NCBI GenBank assembly: GCA_965212025.1
Contig: OZ243039.1
Location: 1,240,001 to 1,304,000, forward strand
Direction: 5' to 3'
Source of the DNA: G965212025 sp965212025
Lineage (GTDB): Bacteria; Pseudomonadota; Gammaproteobacteria; Poriferisulfidales; Oxydemutatoraceae
DNA: 64,000 nt
Part shown: positions 27,327-35,349 of the stretch, piece by piece
Layout of the letters: the number at the start of each line of letters is the position of its first letter
Numbering within the stretch: the stretch's first letter is position 1
Position numbers and translations under genes: made by a program
Notes under the pieces: generated by a model
Databases searched by the model: none
The model's input: only the letters and a program-made list of their open reading frames with translations
What the model was told of the DNA's origin: nothing

Positions 27327-28745
27327 GCACTTAGTTCGGGAAGCCGATTCCGGACAAGAGGAAGCAGGTAAGGGGTTGCTGCTACGAGGAAGTTCTGGAT
27401 ATTGCGCTTTTGAGGAATCCGTTGGTTGCCGTTCCAGAAAAGGAAATTGCTGAAGAACAGTTGAAAGTGGAAGCTAAAGGCGAGACAAGATCAGGATCAA
27501 AAGTTCCTTCAAGGCACCAGGCACTTAGTCCGGGAAGCCGATTCCGGACAAGAGGAAGCAGGTAAGGGGTTGCTGCTACGGGGAAGTTCTGGATATTGCG
27601 CTTTTGAGGAATCCGTCGGTTGTTGTTCCAGAAAAGGAAATTGCTGAAGAACAGTTGAAAGTGGAAGCTAAAGGCGAGACAAGATCAGGATCAAAAGTTC
27701 CTTCAAGGCACCAGGCACTTAGTCCGGGAAGCCGATTCCGGACAAGAGGAAGCAGGTAAGGGGTTGCTGCTACGGGGAAGTTCTGGATATTGCGCTTTTG
27801 AGGAATCCGTCGGTTGTTGTTCCAGAAAAGGAAATTGCTGAAGAACAGTTGAAAGTGGAAGCTAAAGGCGAGACAAGATCAGGATCAAAAGTTCCTTCAA
27901 GGCACCAGGCACTTAGTCCGGGAAGCCGATTCCGGACAAGAGGAAAGCAGGGAAGGGGTTGCTGCTACGGGGAAGTTCTGGATATTGCGCTTTTGAGGAA
28001 TCCGTCGGTTGTTGTTCCAGAAAAGGAAATTGCTGAAGAACAGTTGAAAGTGGAAGCTAAAGGCGAGACAAGATCAGGATCAAAAGTTCCTTCAAGGCAC
28101 CAGGCACTTAGTCCGGGAAGCCGATTCCGGACAAGAGGAAGCAGGGAAGGGGTTGCTGCTACGAGGAAGTTCTGGATATTGCGCTTTTGAGGAATCCGTT
28201 GGTTGCCGTTCCAGAAAAGGAAATTGCTGAAGAACAGTTGAAAGTGGAAGCTAAAGGCGAGACAAGATCAGGATCAAAAGTTCCTTCAAGGCACCAGGCA
28301 CTTAGTCCGGGAAGCCGATTCCGGACAAGAGGAAGCAGGTAAGGGGTTGCTGCTACGGGGAAGTTCTGGATATTGCGCTTTTGAGGAATCAGTCGGTTGT
28401 TGTTCCAGAAAAGGAAATTGCTGAAGAACAGTTGAAAGTGGAAGCTAAAGGCGAGACAAGATCAGGATCAAAAGTTCCTTCAAGGCACCAGGCACTTAGT
28501 CCGGGAAGCCGATTCCGGACAAGAGGAAGCAGGTAAGGGGTTGCTGCTACGGGGAAGTTCTGGATATTGCGCTTTTGAGGAATCCGTTGGTTGCCGTTCC
28601 AGAAAAGGAAATTGCTGAAGAACAGTTGAAAGTGGAAGCTAAAGGCGAGACAAGATCAGGATCAAAAGTTCCTTCAAGGCACTAGGCACTTAGTCCGGAA
28701 AGCCGATTCCGGACAAGAGGAAAGCAGGGAAGGGGTGCTGCTACA
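27195..28745 (+). repeat. Eight tandem 194-bp repeats derived from the lon 3' end
   Basis: Units start (at GAAGTTCTGG) at 27195, 27389, 27583, 27777, 27972, 28166, 28360 and 28554. Period is 194 bp except the fourth, which is 195 bp (an extra A in GAGGAAAGCAGG). Each unit holds the last 132 bp of lon plus 62 bp of downstream DNA. Two sequence types occur: GTTGGTTGCCGTT in units 1, 2, 6, 8 and GTCGGTTGTTGTT in units 3, 4, 5, 7. The lon stop (CACTAGG) is kept in units 1 and 8 and changed to CACCAGG in units 2-7. Each unit also carries an inverted repeat around GAAGCCGATT. Confidence 0.97.
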
Positions 28746-28892
28746 CAGTGTGTGTGGGAGTCAGAAACAAGCGTGACCGTTTTCTGGTCGCCAGCCGTTT
28801 TTAGATACTCCCGCTACAGCTGACGGCTCCAAGTTTGACCCGCCGCACTTTCAAGGCTGGCAAGCGGTCGTGAAACACTGGATTAAACAGCG
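28746..28892. other. Gap between lon repeats and the DksA-like domain
   Basis: Convergent gap of 147 bp. I see no gene and no convincing terminator with a T run on either strand. Confidence 0.4.
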
Positions 28893-29252
28893 TCAGGTGC
28901 TTCTGATTCCCCTCTCAAGTTGTTCCTTGTACATTTTGCAATCAATGCAAAGCGTCGAAGTAGGTCTGGCTTCCAAGCGCTCAATCCCTATCCTCTTCCC
29001 ACATTCGCGGCAGTATCCATAAGTTCCATCCGCCAGGCATTTCAAGGCAAGGTCAATCATTCTAATCTGTTGGGTTTCTCTGCCTCTCGTTTGCAGTTCG
29101 AAGTTAAATCCTTCTTCGTGAGATGCGCGGTCACCCTCGTCAGAGAAACTTGTAGGGTCTCTTTGCAGGTTTTCCAAGGGTCGGTTGATTTCTACCAGGA
29201 GGCGTTCTCGCATGTCTGATAACTGGGCCAGAAAACGTTTCCGCTCCCTCAC
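28893..29252 (-). CDS. DksA/TraR-type C4 zinc-finger domain, probable C-terminus of a frame-broken fusion gene
   Basis: 119 residues homologous to DksA, the RNA polymerase secondary-channel factor that acts with ppGpp. The coiled-coil tip motif DxxDxA is present as DEGDRAS, and the zinc finger as CRECGKRIGIERLEARP followed by CIDCK. From GTG 29252 no Shine-Dalgarno is visible and the usual N-terminal helix is incomplete. The same frame stays open back to a TAA at 29501-29499 and upstream of 29342 encodes Lys/Ala/Pro repeats identical in style to the neighbouring gene, giving 201 codons. The domain is therefore probably the natural C-terminus of the 29401-31647 repeat gene, separated by a +1 frame difference. 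Xanthomonas-type DksA also has a Lys/Ala-rich N-terminal extension. Confidence 0.8.
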   Translation of the reverse strand: MRERKRFLAQLSDMRERLLVEINRPLENLQRDPTSFSDEGDRASHEEGFNFELQTRGRETQQIRMIDLALKCLADGTYGYCRECGKRIGIERLEARPTSTLCIDCKMYKEQLERGIRST

Positions 29253-29344
29253 ACCTATGTAGTTTTTTTCTCGTCTGGGGCGCTTCCTTGTGACGGCACT
29301 TGGCAGCCTTATTTTTGCGCTGGCTGGTGTTGGAGACGGACTGG

Positions 29345-31600
29345 TCGCCGTCTCCTTTTTGCCGGCAGGAGCTGCCTTTTTTATCTTTGTTGCCTTTGCC
29401 TTAGCCTTGGGAGCCGCTGCGCCTTTTGGAGACGGAGCCGTCTCCTTTTTGCCGGCAGGAGCTGCCTTTTTTATCTTTGTTGGTCGCCGCTGCGCCTTTT
29501 AGAGACTTCTTGGTTTTGCCGGCAGGAGCTGCCTTTTTTATCTTTGTTGCCTTTGCCTTAGCCTTGGGAGCCGCTGCGCCTTTTGGAGACGGACTGGTCG
29601 CCGTCTCCTTTTTGCCGGCAGGAGCTGCCTTTTTTATCTTTGTTGCCTTTGCCTTAGCCTTGGGAGCCGCTGCGCCTTTTGGAGACGGACTGGTCGCCGT
29701 CTTGCCGGCAGGAGCTGCCTTTTTTGTTTTTGTTGCCTTTGCCTTAGCCTTGGGAGCCGCTGCGCCTTTTGGAGACGGACTGGTCGGCGTCTCCTTTTTG
29801 CCGGTAGGAGCTGCCTTTTTTATCTTTGTTGCCTTAGCCTTAGCCTTGGGAGCCGCTGAGCTTTTCGGAGACTTCTTGGTCGCCGTTTTGCTGGCAGGAA
29901 TTGCCTTTTTTGTCTTTGTTGCCTTTGCTGTCTTGATCTTAGCTTTGGGAGCCACTGCGCCTTTCAGAGACTTCTTGGTCGCCGTTTTGCTGGCAGGAGC
30001 TGCCTTTTTTGTTTTTGTTGCCTTGATCGTAGCTTTGGGAGCCACTGCGCCTTTCAGAGACTTCTTGGTCGCCGTCTCCTTTTTGTCGGCAGGAGCTGCC
30101 TTTTTTATCTTTACGGTCTTGCCCTCAGCTTTGGGAGCCACTGCGCCTTTCAGAGACTTCTTGGTCGCCGTCTCCTTTTTGTCGGCAGGAGCTGCCTTTT
30201 TTATCTTTACGGTCTTGCCCTCAGCTTTGGGAGCCGCTGCGCCTTTCAGAGACTTCTTGGTCGCCGTCTCCTTTTTGTCGGCAGGAGCTGCCTTTTTTGT
30301 TTTTGTTGCCTTGATCGTAGCTTTGGGAGCCACTGCGCCTTTCAGAGACTTCTTGGTCGCCGTCTCCTTTTTGTCGGCAGGAGCTGCCTTTTTTATCTTT
30401 ACGGTCTTGCCCTCAGCTTTGGGAGCCGCTGCGCCTTTCAGAGACTTCTTGGTCGCCGTCTCCTTTTTGTCGGCAGGAGCTGCCTTTTTTGTCTTTGCTG
30501 CCTTGATCGTAGCTTTGGGAGCCGCTGCGCCTTTCGGAGACTTCTTGGTCGCCGTCTTGCCGGCAGGAGCTGTCTTTTTTATCTTTGCTGCCTTGATCGT
30601 AGCTTTGGGAGCCGCTGCGCCTTTCAGAGACTTCTTGGTCGCCGTCTCCTTTTTGTCGGCAGGAGCTGCCTTTTTTGTTTTTGTTGCCTTGATCGTAGCT
30701 TTGGGAGCCGCTGCGCCTTTCGGAGACTTCTTGGTTGCCGTCTTGCCGGCAGGAGCTGCCTTTTTTGTCTTTGCTGCCTTGACCGTAGTTTTGGGAGCCG
30801 CTGCGCCTTTCGGAGACTTCTTGGTCGCCGTCTCCTTTTTGTCGGCAGGAGCTGCCTTTTTTGTTTTTGTTACCTTGATCGTAGCTTTGGGAGCCGCTGC
30901 GCCTTTCGGAGACTTCTTGGTTGCCGTCTTGCCGGCAGGAGCTGCCTTTTTTGTCTTTGATGCCTTGACCGCAGCTTTGGGAGCCGCTGCGCCTTTCGGA
31001 GACTTCTTGGTCGCCGTCTTGCTGGCAGGAGTCGCCTTTTTTGTCTTTGATGTCTTGGCCGCAGCTTTGGGAGCCGTTGTGCCTTTCAGAGGCTGACTGG
31101 TCGCGGTCACCTTTTTGCTACCAGGCGCCACCTTTTTTGTCTTTGATGTCTTGGCCGCAGCTTTGGGAGCCGTTGCGCCTTTCAGAGGCTGACTGGTCGC
31201 GGTCACCTTTTTGCTGGCAGGAGTCGCCTTTTTTGTCTTTACGGTCTTGCCCGCAGCTTTGGGAGCCGCTGCGCCCTTCAGAGGCTGACTGGTCGCGGTC
31301 ACCTTTTTGCTGGCAGGAGTCGCCTTTTTTGTCTTTACGGTCTTACCCGCAGCTTTGGGAGCCGCTGCGCCCTTCAGAGGCTGACTGGTCGCGGTCACCT
31401 TTTTGCTGGCAGGAGTCGCCTTTTTTGTCTTTACGGTCTTGTCCGCAGCTTTGGGAGCCGCTGCACCCTTCAGAGGCTGACTGGTCGCGGTCACCTTTTT
31501 GCTGGCAGGAGTCGCCTTTTTTGTCTTTGCTGCCTTGATCGTGGCTTTGGGAGCCGCTTTTTTTGTCCCTGTTGCCTTGGCCGTGGCTTTAGGCGAGGAG
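29345..31600 (-). repeat. About 22 tandem 90/96-bp repeats encoding Lys/Ala/Pro-rich units
   Basis: Each unit encodes about 30 or 32 residues of the form KTKKAAPADKKETATKKSLK followed by GAAAPKATIKA. Three sub-families run along the array: S/QPL-type with SKKVTATS at the 5' end, DKKETATKKS in the middle and KAKAKAT/SPSP at the 3' end. The complementary strand is also open over long stretches because of the repeat composition. Confidence 0.95.
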
Positions 31601-31647
31601 ATTCTCGGTCGCGCTTTTTTGATTCTGCTGGTTTCTGCTTTTTCCAT
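29401..31647 (-). CDS. Lys/Ala/Pro-rich histone-H1-like repeat protein, probable N-terminal part of a DksA fusion
   Basis: 748 residues from ATG 31647 (a TTG at 31713 would add 22). After a short non-repeated start (MEKAETSRIKKARPRI) the whole protein is about 22 basic repeats, resembling AlgP/histone H1 tails and the basic extension of Xanthomonas DksA. Such tails are expected to bind nucleic acid and be disordered. Near 29481 the repeat changes frame: the last 27 residues are an out-of-frame reading of a repeat, while the repeat itself continues in the frame that leads into the DksA zinc-finger domain. It follows xseA in the same direction by 87 bp. Confidence 0.75.
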   Translation of the reverse strand: MEKAETSRIKKARPRISSPKATAKATGTKKAAPKATIKAAKTKKATPASKKVTATSQPLKGAAAPKAADKTVKTKKATPASKKVTATSQPLKGAAAPKAAGKTVKTKKATPASKKVTATSQPLKGAAAPKAAGKTVKTKKATPASKKVTATSQPLKGATAPKAAAKTSKTKKVAPGSKKVTATSQPLKGTTAPKAAAKTSKTKKATPASKTATKKSPKGAAAPKAAVKASKTKKAAPAGKTATKKSPKGAAAPKATIKVTKTKKAAPADKKETATKKSPKGAAAPKTTVKAAKTKKAAPAGKTATKKSPKGAAAPKATIKATKTKKAAPADKKETATKKSLKGAAAPKATIKAAKIKKTAPAGKTATKKSPKGAAAPKATIKAAKTKKAAPADKKETATKKSLKGAAAPKAEGKTVKIKKAAPADKKETATKKSLKGAVAPKATIKATKTKKAAPADKKETATKKSLKGAAAPKAEGKTVKIKKAAPADKKETATKKSLKGAVAPKAEGKTVKIKKAAPADKKETATKKSLKGAVAPKATIKATKTKKAAPASKTATKKSLKGAVAPKAKIKTAKATKTKKAIPASKTATKKSPKSSAAPKAKAKATKIKKAAPTGKKETPTSPSPKGAAAPKAKAKATKTKKAAPAGKTATSPSPKGAAAPKAKAKATKIKKAAPAGKKETATSPSPKGAAAPKAKAKATKIKKAAPAGKTKKSLKGAAATNKDKKGSSCRQKGDGSVSKRRSGSQG

Positions 31648-31734
31648 AATTTGCACTGCCTGTGAATAAAAGCCGTTTTCTACCAATAAACGGGCAAAGG
31701 TGCAATACACCAACTGGTGAGCAGTGGTGATGCA

Positions 31735-33144
31735 CTAAAGATATGTTTTTCCGGGATTTTTGTTTTTTACGGTTGCTTCCAGACTTCCTTCGGCAAGTTG
31801 TAAGCCAATGTTTTCTCCTGTTAGCACGTCCGCCGAAGACTTGATGACTGTTCCGTCTTTTCTCGTTGCCAGCGCGTAACCACGTTTCAAAATTGCCAGA
31901 GGGCTTGCGGATTGCAGCCTTGTTTCAGTTTTTTTAAGCCGGAGGCTCGCCGAGTGCAAAATGCTTTGCATGGTATGGAAGAGGCGGTGCATACAATCTT
32001 TGTTTCGTGCGTGGCTCCGCAGTATTTCCATAGCAGGAGAACAAGCTTGAAGTATTTCCCGGAGACTGGACAAGTGTGTTTTTTCAGCATTCAGTTTACT
32101 TGATGTGGCAGATTCAAAACGGGAAGACAGCTCATCGGTTTTCTGCCTTAACTGCTCAATGTTTCGCAAAGGGTGAAGTCCCCGCAGATGAGCGGCAAGA
32201 ATTTTTAACTTTCCGCTGCTTTCAGTCAGGTGCTGATTCAAGTTATGTTGCAGGCGAGCAGTTGTGGATAACAGTTGTTCAAGCAAAGCCTTCTGCTCAG
32301 GACAAGCCAGCTCTGCTGAAGCTGTAGGAGTTGCAGCGCGCACATCCGAGACAAAATCGCAAATCGTGAAATCAGTTTGATGGCCGACGCCCGAAATCAC
32401 CGGTATTCTGGAACTTGCAATTTGGCGAGCCAGCCGTTCCTCGTTGAAGCATTGCAAGTCCTCCGCATCGCCGCCACCTCTGGCAATGATCAACACATCG
32501 CATTCCATTCGCCTGTTGGCGGTCTCAATGGCTTTACACAGTTCAGGCAGAGCGGCGGAGCCTTGAACAGGAGAAGGGTAAAGAATCAGCTGCATGCCTG
32601 GAAAGCGCCTGCGGCAAGTGTTGATAATGTCCTGAATGACCGTTCCTTTTGCTGAACTGACGACCCCAATGGCATTGGGGAAGGCGGGCAACTCCCGCTT
32701 GCGAGAGAGATCAAACAACCCTTCAGTCTGCAATTTTTTCTTGAGTTTCTCGAACCTTATATGCGAAGCGCCTTCTCCGCTCTTGCTCATGGACTCGACT
32801 TTCAGTTGAAATTGTCCCCGCGGCTCGTACAGCTCCACCGTCGCGCGCGCAAGGACTTCCAATCCTTTCTCAGGGATAAATTTCAGCCGCCTGTTTTGCT
32901 CACGAAACATGACGCAGCGAACCTGCGAACGGGCGTCTTTCAGCGTGAAATAAGCGTGTCCTGAAGCGGCGCGCAAGTAGTCGGCAATTTCGCCCTCGAC
33001 TTGCACCGTGGAGAATTCGCGATCCAGGCACATTCGCACCCGTGAGTTCAGTCGCGAGACCGAATATGTCGCTTCAGGTTCTGACAGCAAGCGTTTGTCC
33101 GTGAGCGTTGAGCCTGATTGAAGCAATGTCGTGTTTCCTGTCAT
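31735..33144 (-). CDS. xseA: Exodeoxyribonuclease VII large subunit
   Basis: 469 residues from ATG 33144 (an upstream start at 33174 would add ten). N-terminal OB fold (VQVEGEIADYLRAASGHAYFTLKD region), then the catalytic domain with IGVVSSAKGTVIQDI, the ARGGGDAEDLQCFNEE block and SGVGHQTDFTICDFVSD with the conserved His/Asp residues, followed by a long coiled-coil region. Exo VII degrades single-stranded DNA. The small subunit XseB is not in the window. Divergent from guaB. Confidence 0.94.
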   Translation of the reverse strand: MTGNTTLLQSGSTLTDKRLLSEPEATYSVSRLNSRVRMCLDREFSTVQVEGEIADYLRAASGHAYFTLKDARSQVRCVMFREQNRRLKFIPEKGLEVLARATVELYEPRGQFQLKVESMSKSGEGASHIRFEKLKKKLQTEGLFDLSRKRELPAFPNAIGVVSSAKGTVIQDIINTCRRRFPGMQLILYPSPVQGSAALPELCKAIETANRRMECDVLIIARGGGDAEDLQCFNEERLARQIASSRIPVISGVGHQTDFTICDFVSDVRAATPTASAELACPEQKALLEQLLSTTARLQHNLNQHLTESSGKLKILAAHLRGLHPLRNIEQLRQKTDELSSRFESATSSKLNAEKTHLSSLREILQACSPAMEILRSHARNKDCMHRLFHTMQSILHSASLRLKKTETRLQSASPLAILKRGYALATRKDGTVIKSSADVLTGENIGLQLAEGSLEATVKNKNPGKTYL

Positions 33145-33279
33145 GACCGGCGGCCACCACCCAACAATATGCAAGAACGTGAAGCAGCCCTGTTAAGGGC
33201 GCCGCCAGCGATGGTCTGCATTGCTTTCATGGTTTTTTGGTCGGGAGCTTGGGTGACAGCCATGCTACGTTCACGATGT

Positions 33280-33305
33280 TGCCGAAGCTTTGACAAGCTT
33301 CGGCA
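33280..33305. promoter_or_regulatory. Perfect 11-bp inverted repeat with 4-nt loop
   Basis: Arms TGCCGAAGCTT and AAGCTTCGGCA around TGAC. No T run follows on either strand, so an operator or RNA stem is as likely as a terminator. It is not a canonical PurR box. Confidence 0.5.
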
Positions 33306-33455
33306 CACACATCCCGGTCAGCGCAAGTCTCCCGGGATATTAGCCGGTGCCGCAGCCCATTATATAAACTTAAAAGCGTCCGGACAGCCCCTGTTTTTGC
33401 CAAAAAGCCAGTTTTTGGTGCTTTGGTTCACGGGCGGCTCGGCCAACTGACCCGG

Positions 33456-33464
33456 TGCTATACT
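33456..33464 (+). promoter_or_regulatory. Extended -10 promoter element for guaBA
   Basis: TGC-TATACT, an extended -10, 78 bp before the guaB ATG. No strong -35 at 17 bp. Confidence 0.45.
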
Positions 33465-33542
33465 CACCCATCCCTGAAGGCACACCAAAATACGGCGCAA
33501 CAGTGCCGGCACGCTGATTTTGGGGGGACAACACCTCTGACA

Positions 33543-35012
33543 ATGGGCGACTCGAAAAAATTTCCTGAAGCATTGACCTTTGACGACGTATTGATCAAGC
33601 CGGGTTACTCGGAATTTGCTCCGGCAGACGTGAAAACAGACACTGACTTGACGGAAGAAATTCACTTGGAAGTTCCCTTGCTTTCTGCGGCCATGGACAC
33701 AGTTACGGAGGCTCCCTTGGCGATCGCGGTTGCCCAGGAAGGGGGATTGGGGGTGGTGCACCGCAATATGAAAATCAAGGAACAAGCGGAGCACGTGAGA
33801 CGGGTCAAGAAATTTGAAAGCGGTGTCATCACGGATCCCATCACAGTCTCACCCGATATTTCCATAAGAAAAACCATTGAAATTACGGACGAGCACGGTA
33901 TTTCCGGCTTGCCGGTCATAGACGGAGAACGCTTGGTTGGCATCGTGACGCGCCGCGATCTGCGGTTTGTCTCGGATCTTGATGATTTGGTTGACAGCGT
34001 CATGACCCCCAGAGAAAGGCTGGTAACCGTAGCGGAGAATGCCTCGCGCCCCGAAGTTGAGCGCGCATTACATGAGCATCGGCTGGAAAGGCTGCTGGTC
34101 GTCAACAAAGACTTTAGGTTGTGCGGGATGATCACGGTAAAAGACATCCGAAAATCGAAGGAATATCCTCTGGCTTCCAAAGATGCGTCTGGCCGTTTGC
34201 GGGTCGGGGCGGCAGTGGGAGTCGGTGAAGAAGCACACCAGCGGGTCGCTGCTCTGGTCGAATCGGGAGTTGACGTTATTTTTATCGACACCGCACACGG
34301 GCACACCAAAATGGTGTTGGATACCGTTCGTGAGCTCCGCAAAGTCTATTCGGGCATGCAGCTGATTGTGGGGAATATCGCCACCGAAGACGCGGCTATC
34401 GCTTTAGCGGCATTGGGAGTGGATGCCGTAAAGGTTGGCATTGGCCCAGGCTCTATATGCACGACCCGGGTGGTTGCCGGAATAGGAGTGCCGCAAATCA
34501 CTGCCGTCCAGGATGTGTCCCGCGCTTTGAAAAATGAAAAGATTCGTGTCATTTCCGATGGCGGCATCCGCTATTCCGGGGATGCGGCAAAAGCCATTGC
34601 AGCGGGAGCTCATTCGGTCATGATTGGTGGTTTGTTTGCGGGCGCGCAGGAAGCTCCCGGCAAGGTGGACACGCATCAGGGTCGTGCTTACAAAGCCTAT
34701 CGAGGCATGGGATCGATGGCAGCCATGCTCAGAGGTTCCAGTTCCAGGTATTTTCAGGATGCGAGGTTGGGTGCGGATAAGCTCGTTCCAGAGGGAGTGG
34801 AAGGTCGTGTCCCTTACCGTGGACCTTTGAAAGACGTGATTCACAACCTGGTCGGCGGCATTCGTGCCAGTCTGGGTTACGCAGGTTGCGCTGACGTTGA
34901 GGCCATGCGCAGACGGTGTGGCTTTATTCGAGTGACGCAGGCCGGTCTGGAAGAAGGGCATGTTCACGGGGTGGATATTACGCACGAGGCGTCCAATTAC
35001 CCCTTTGACTAA
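33543..35012 (+). CDS. guaB: Inosine-5'-monophosphate dehydrogenase
   Basis: 489 residues from ATG 33543. NAD-dependent oxidation of IMP to XMP, the committed step to GMP. TFDDVLIKPGYSE at the N-terminus, a CBS pair between about residues 95 and 205, catalytic Cys in GPGSICTTRVVAG near 306, and YRGMGSMAAM near 400. guaA follows in the same direction after 337 bp. Confidence 0.97.
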   Translation: MGDSKKFPEALTFDDVLIKPGYSEFAPADVKTDTDLTEEIHLEVPLLSAAMDTVTEAPLAIAVAQEGGLGVVHRNMKIKEQAEHVRRVKKFESGVITDPITVSPDISIRKTIEITDEHGISGLPVIDGERLVGIVTRRDLRFVSDLDDLVDSVMTPRERLVTVAENASRPEVERALHEHRLERLLVVNKDFRLCGMITVKDIRKSKEYPLASKDASGRLRVGAAVGVGEEAHQRVAALVESGVDVIFIDTAHGHTKMVLDTVRELRKVYSGMQLIVGNIATEDAAIALAALGVDAVKVGIGPGSICTTRVVAGIGVPQITAVQDVSRALKNEKIRVISDGGIRYSGDAAKAIAAGAHSVMIGGLFAGAQEAPGKVDTHQGRAYKAYRGMGSMAAMLRGSSSRYFQDARLGADKLVPEGVEGRVPYRGPLKDVIHNLVGGIRASLGYAGCADVEAMRRRCGFIRVTQAGLEEGHVHGVDITHEASNYPFD

Positions 35013-35349
35013 GTACTGGTGCGTTGTTTTGACCAATCCTGCCGGCGCCGTCATATCTCAGACGAAAGGGCGGAGATAGGCTTTAAGCGCTTCCTTTTCA
35101 GCTTTCCCAACCCGGCACAGGTCAACAAAAGACACAAGGTACACGGAACCGCTCAAAACCGCCGGGTTATTCAGACTCCCTCAAAATGGAACCCTCTGTT
35201 TCTCATGTCCATCCGGACAGAGCGTCTTGCCAGCGGTATAGCCCGGCAACCCGGCAGCCAGGCGTGATGGCACAGCCAGACCCGGCTTCCATTAGCCCCC
35301 CGTTCCTGTCTTTGGAGAAAAGGCTTTTGCAGGGCGAGGGCTTGTAACG
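35013..35349. other. guaB-guaA intergenic region, nothing recognised
   Basis: 337 bp, unusually long for guaBA. I see no tRNA, no clear terminator and no credible protein. Confidence 0.5.

Larger units (their letters stand above)
33145..33542. other. Divergent intergenic region xseA/guaB with hairpin and promoter
   Basis: 398 bp without a gene. It holds a perfect inverted repeat at 33280-33305 and an extended -10 at 33456-33464. The open frame extending guaB upstream to 33423 has no resemblance to the IMPDH N-terminus. Confidence 0.6.

Noticed and set aside
27798..28190. Independent protein-coding gene
   Set aside because: Its sequence is only repeated Lon C-terminus in an accidentally open frame, with no Shine-Dalgarno of its own.
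27195..28745. CRISPR array
   Set aside because: The units are contiguous 194-bp direct repeats of a known coding end with no short-repeat/spacer alternation and no cas genes.
29250..29252. GTG as the true start of a stand-alone dksA
   Set aside because: No Shine-Dalgarno upstream and the frame is open with repeat coding further upstream; kept only as a nominal start.
29401..29498. Classic -1 slippery site (A AAA AAG) joining the repeat frame to DksA
   Set aside because: The heptamer occurs here, but the DksA frame needs a +1 (or -2) shift, so -1 slippage would not produce the fusion.
29426..31096. 556-codon plus-strand open frame of Phe/Ala/Leu-rich repeats
   Set aside because: It is the complement of the Lys/Ala/Pro repeat gene; the repeat composition keeps both strands open. 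No start context, and the minus strand has the protein-like composition and links to DksA.
33423..33542. N-terminal extension of guaB from 33423
   Set aside because: The 40 extra residues do not resemble IMPDH and the promoter-like TATACT lies inside; ATG 33543 gives the normal 489-residue enzyme.
35013..35349. Small gene or structured RNA between guaB and guaA
   Set aside because: Short frames have no recognisable content and I see no tRNA or riboswitch-like fold.
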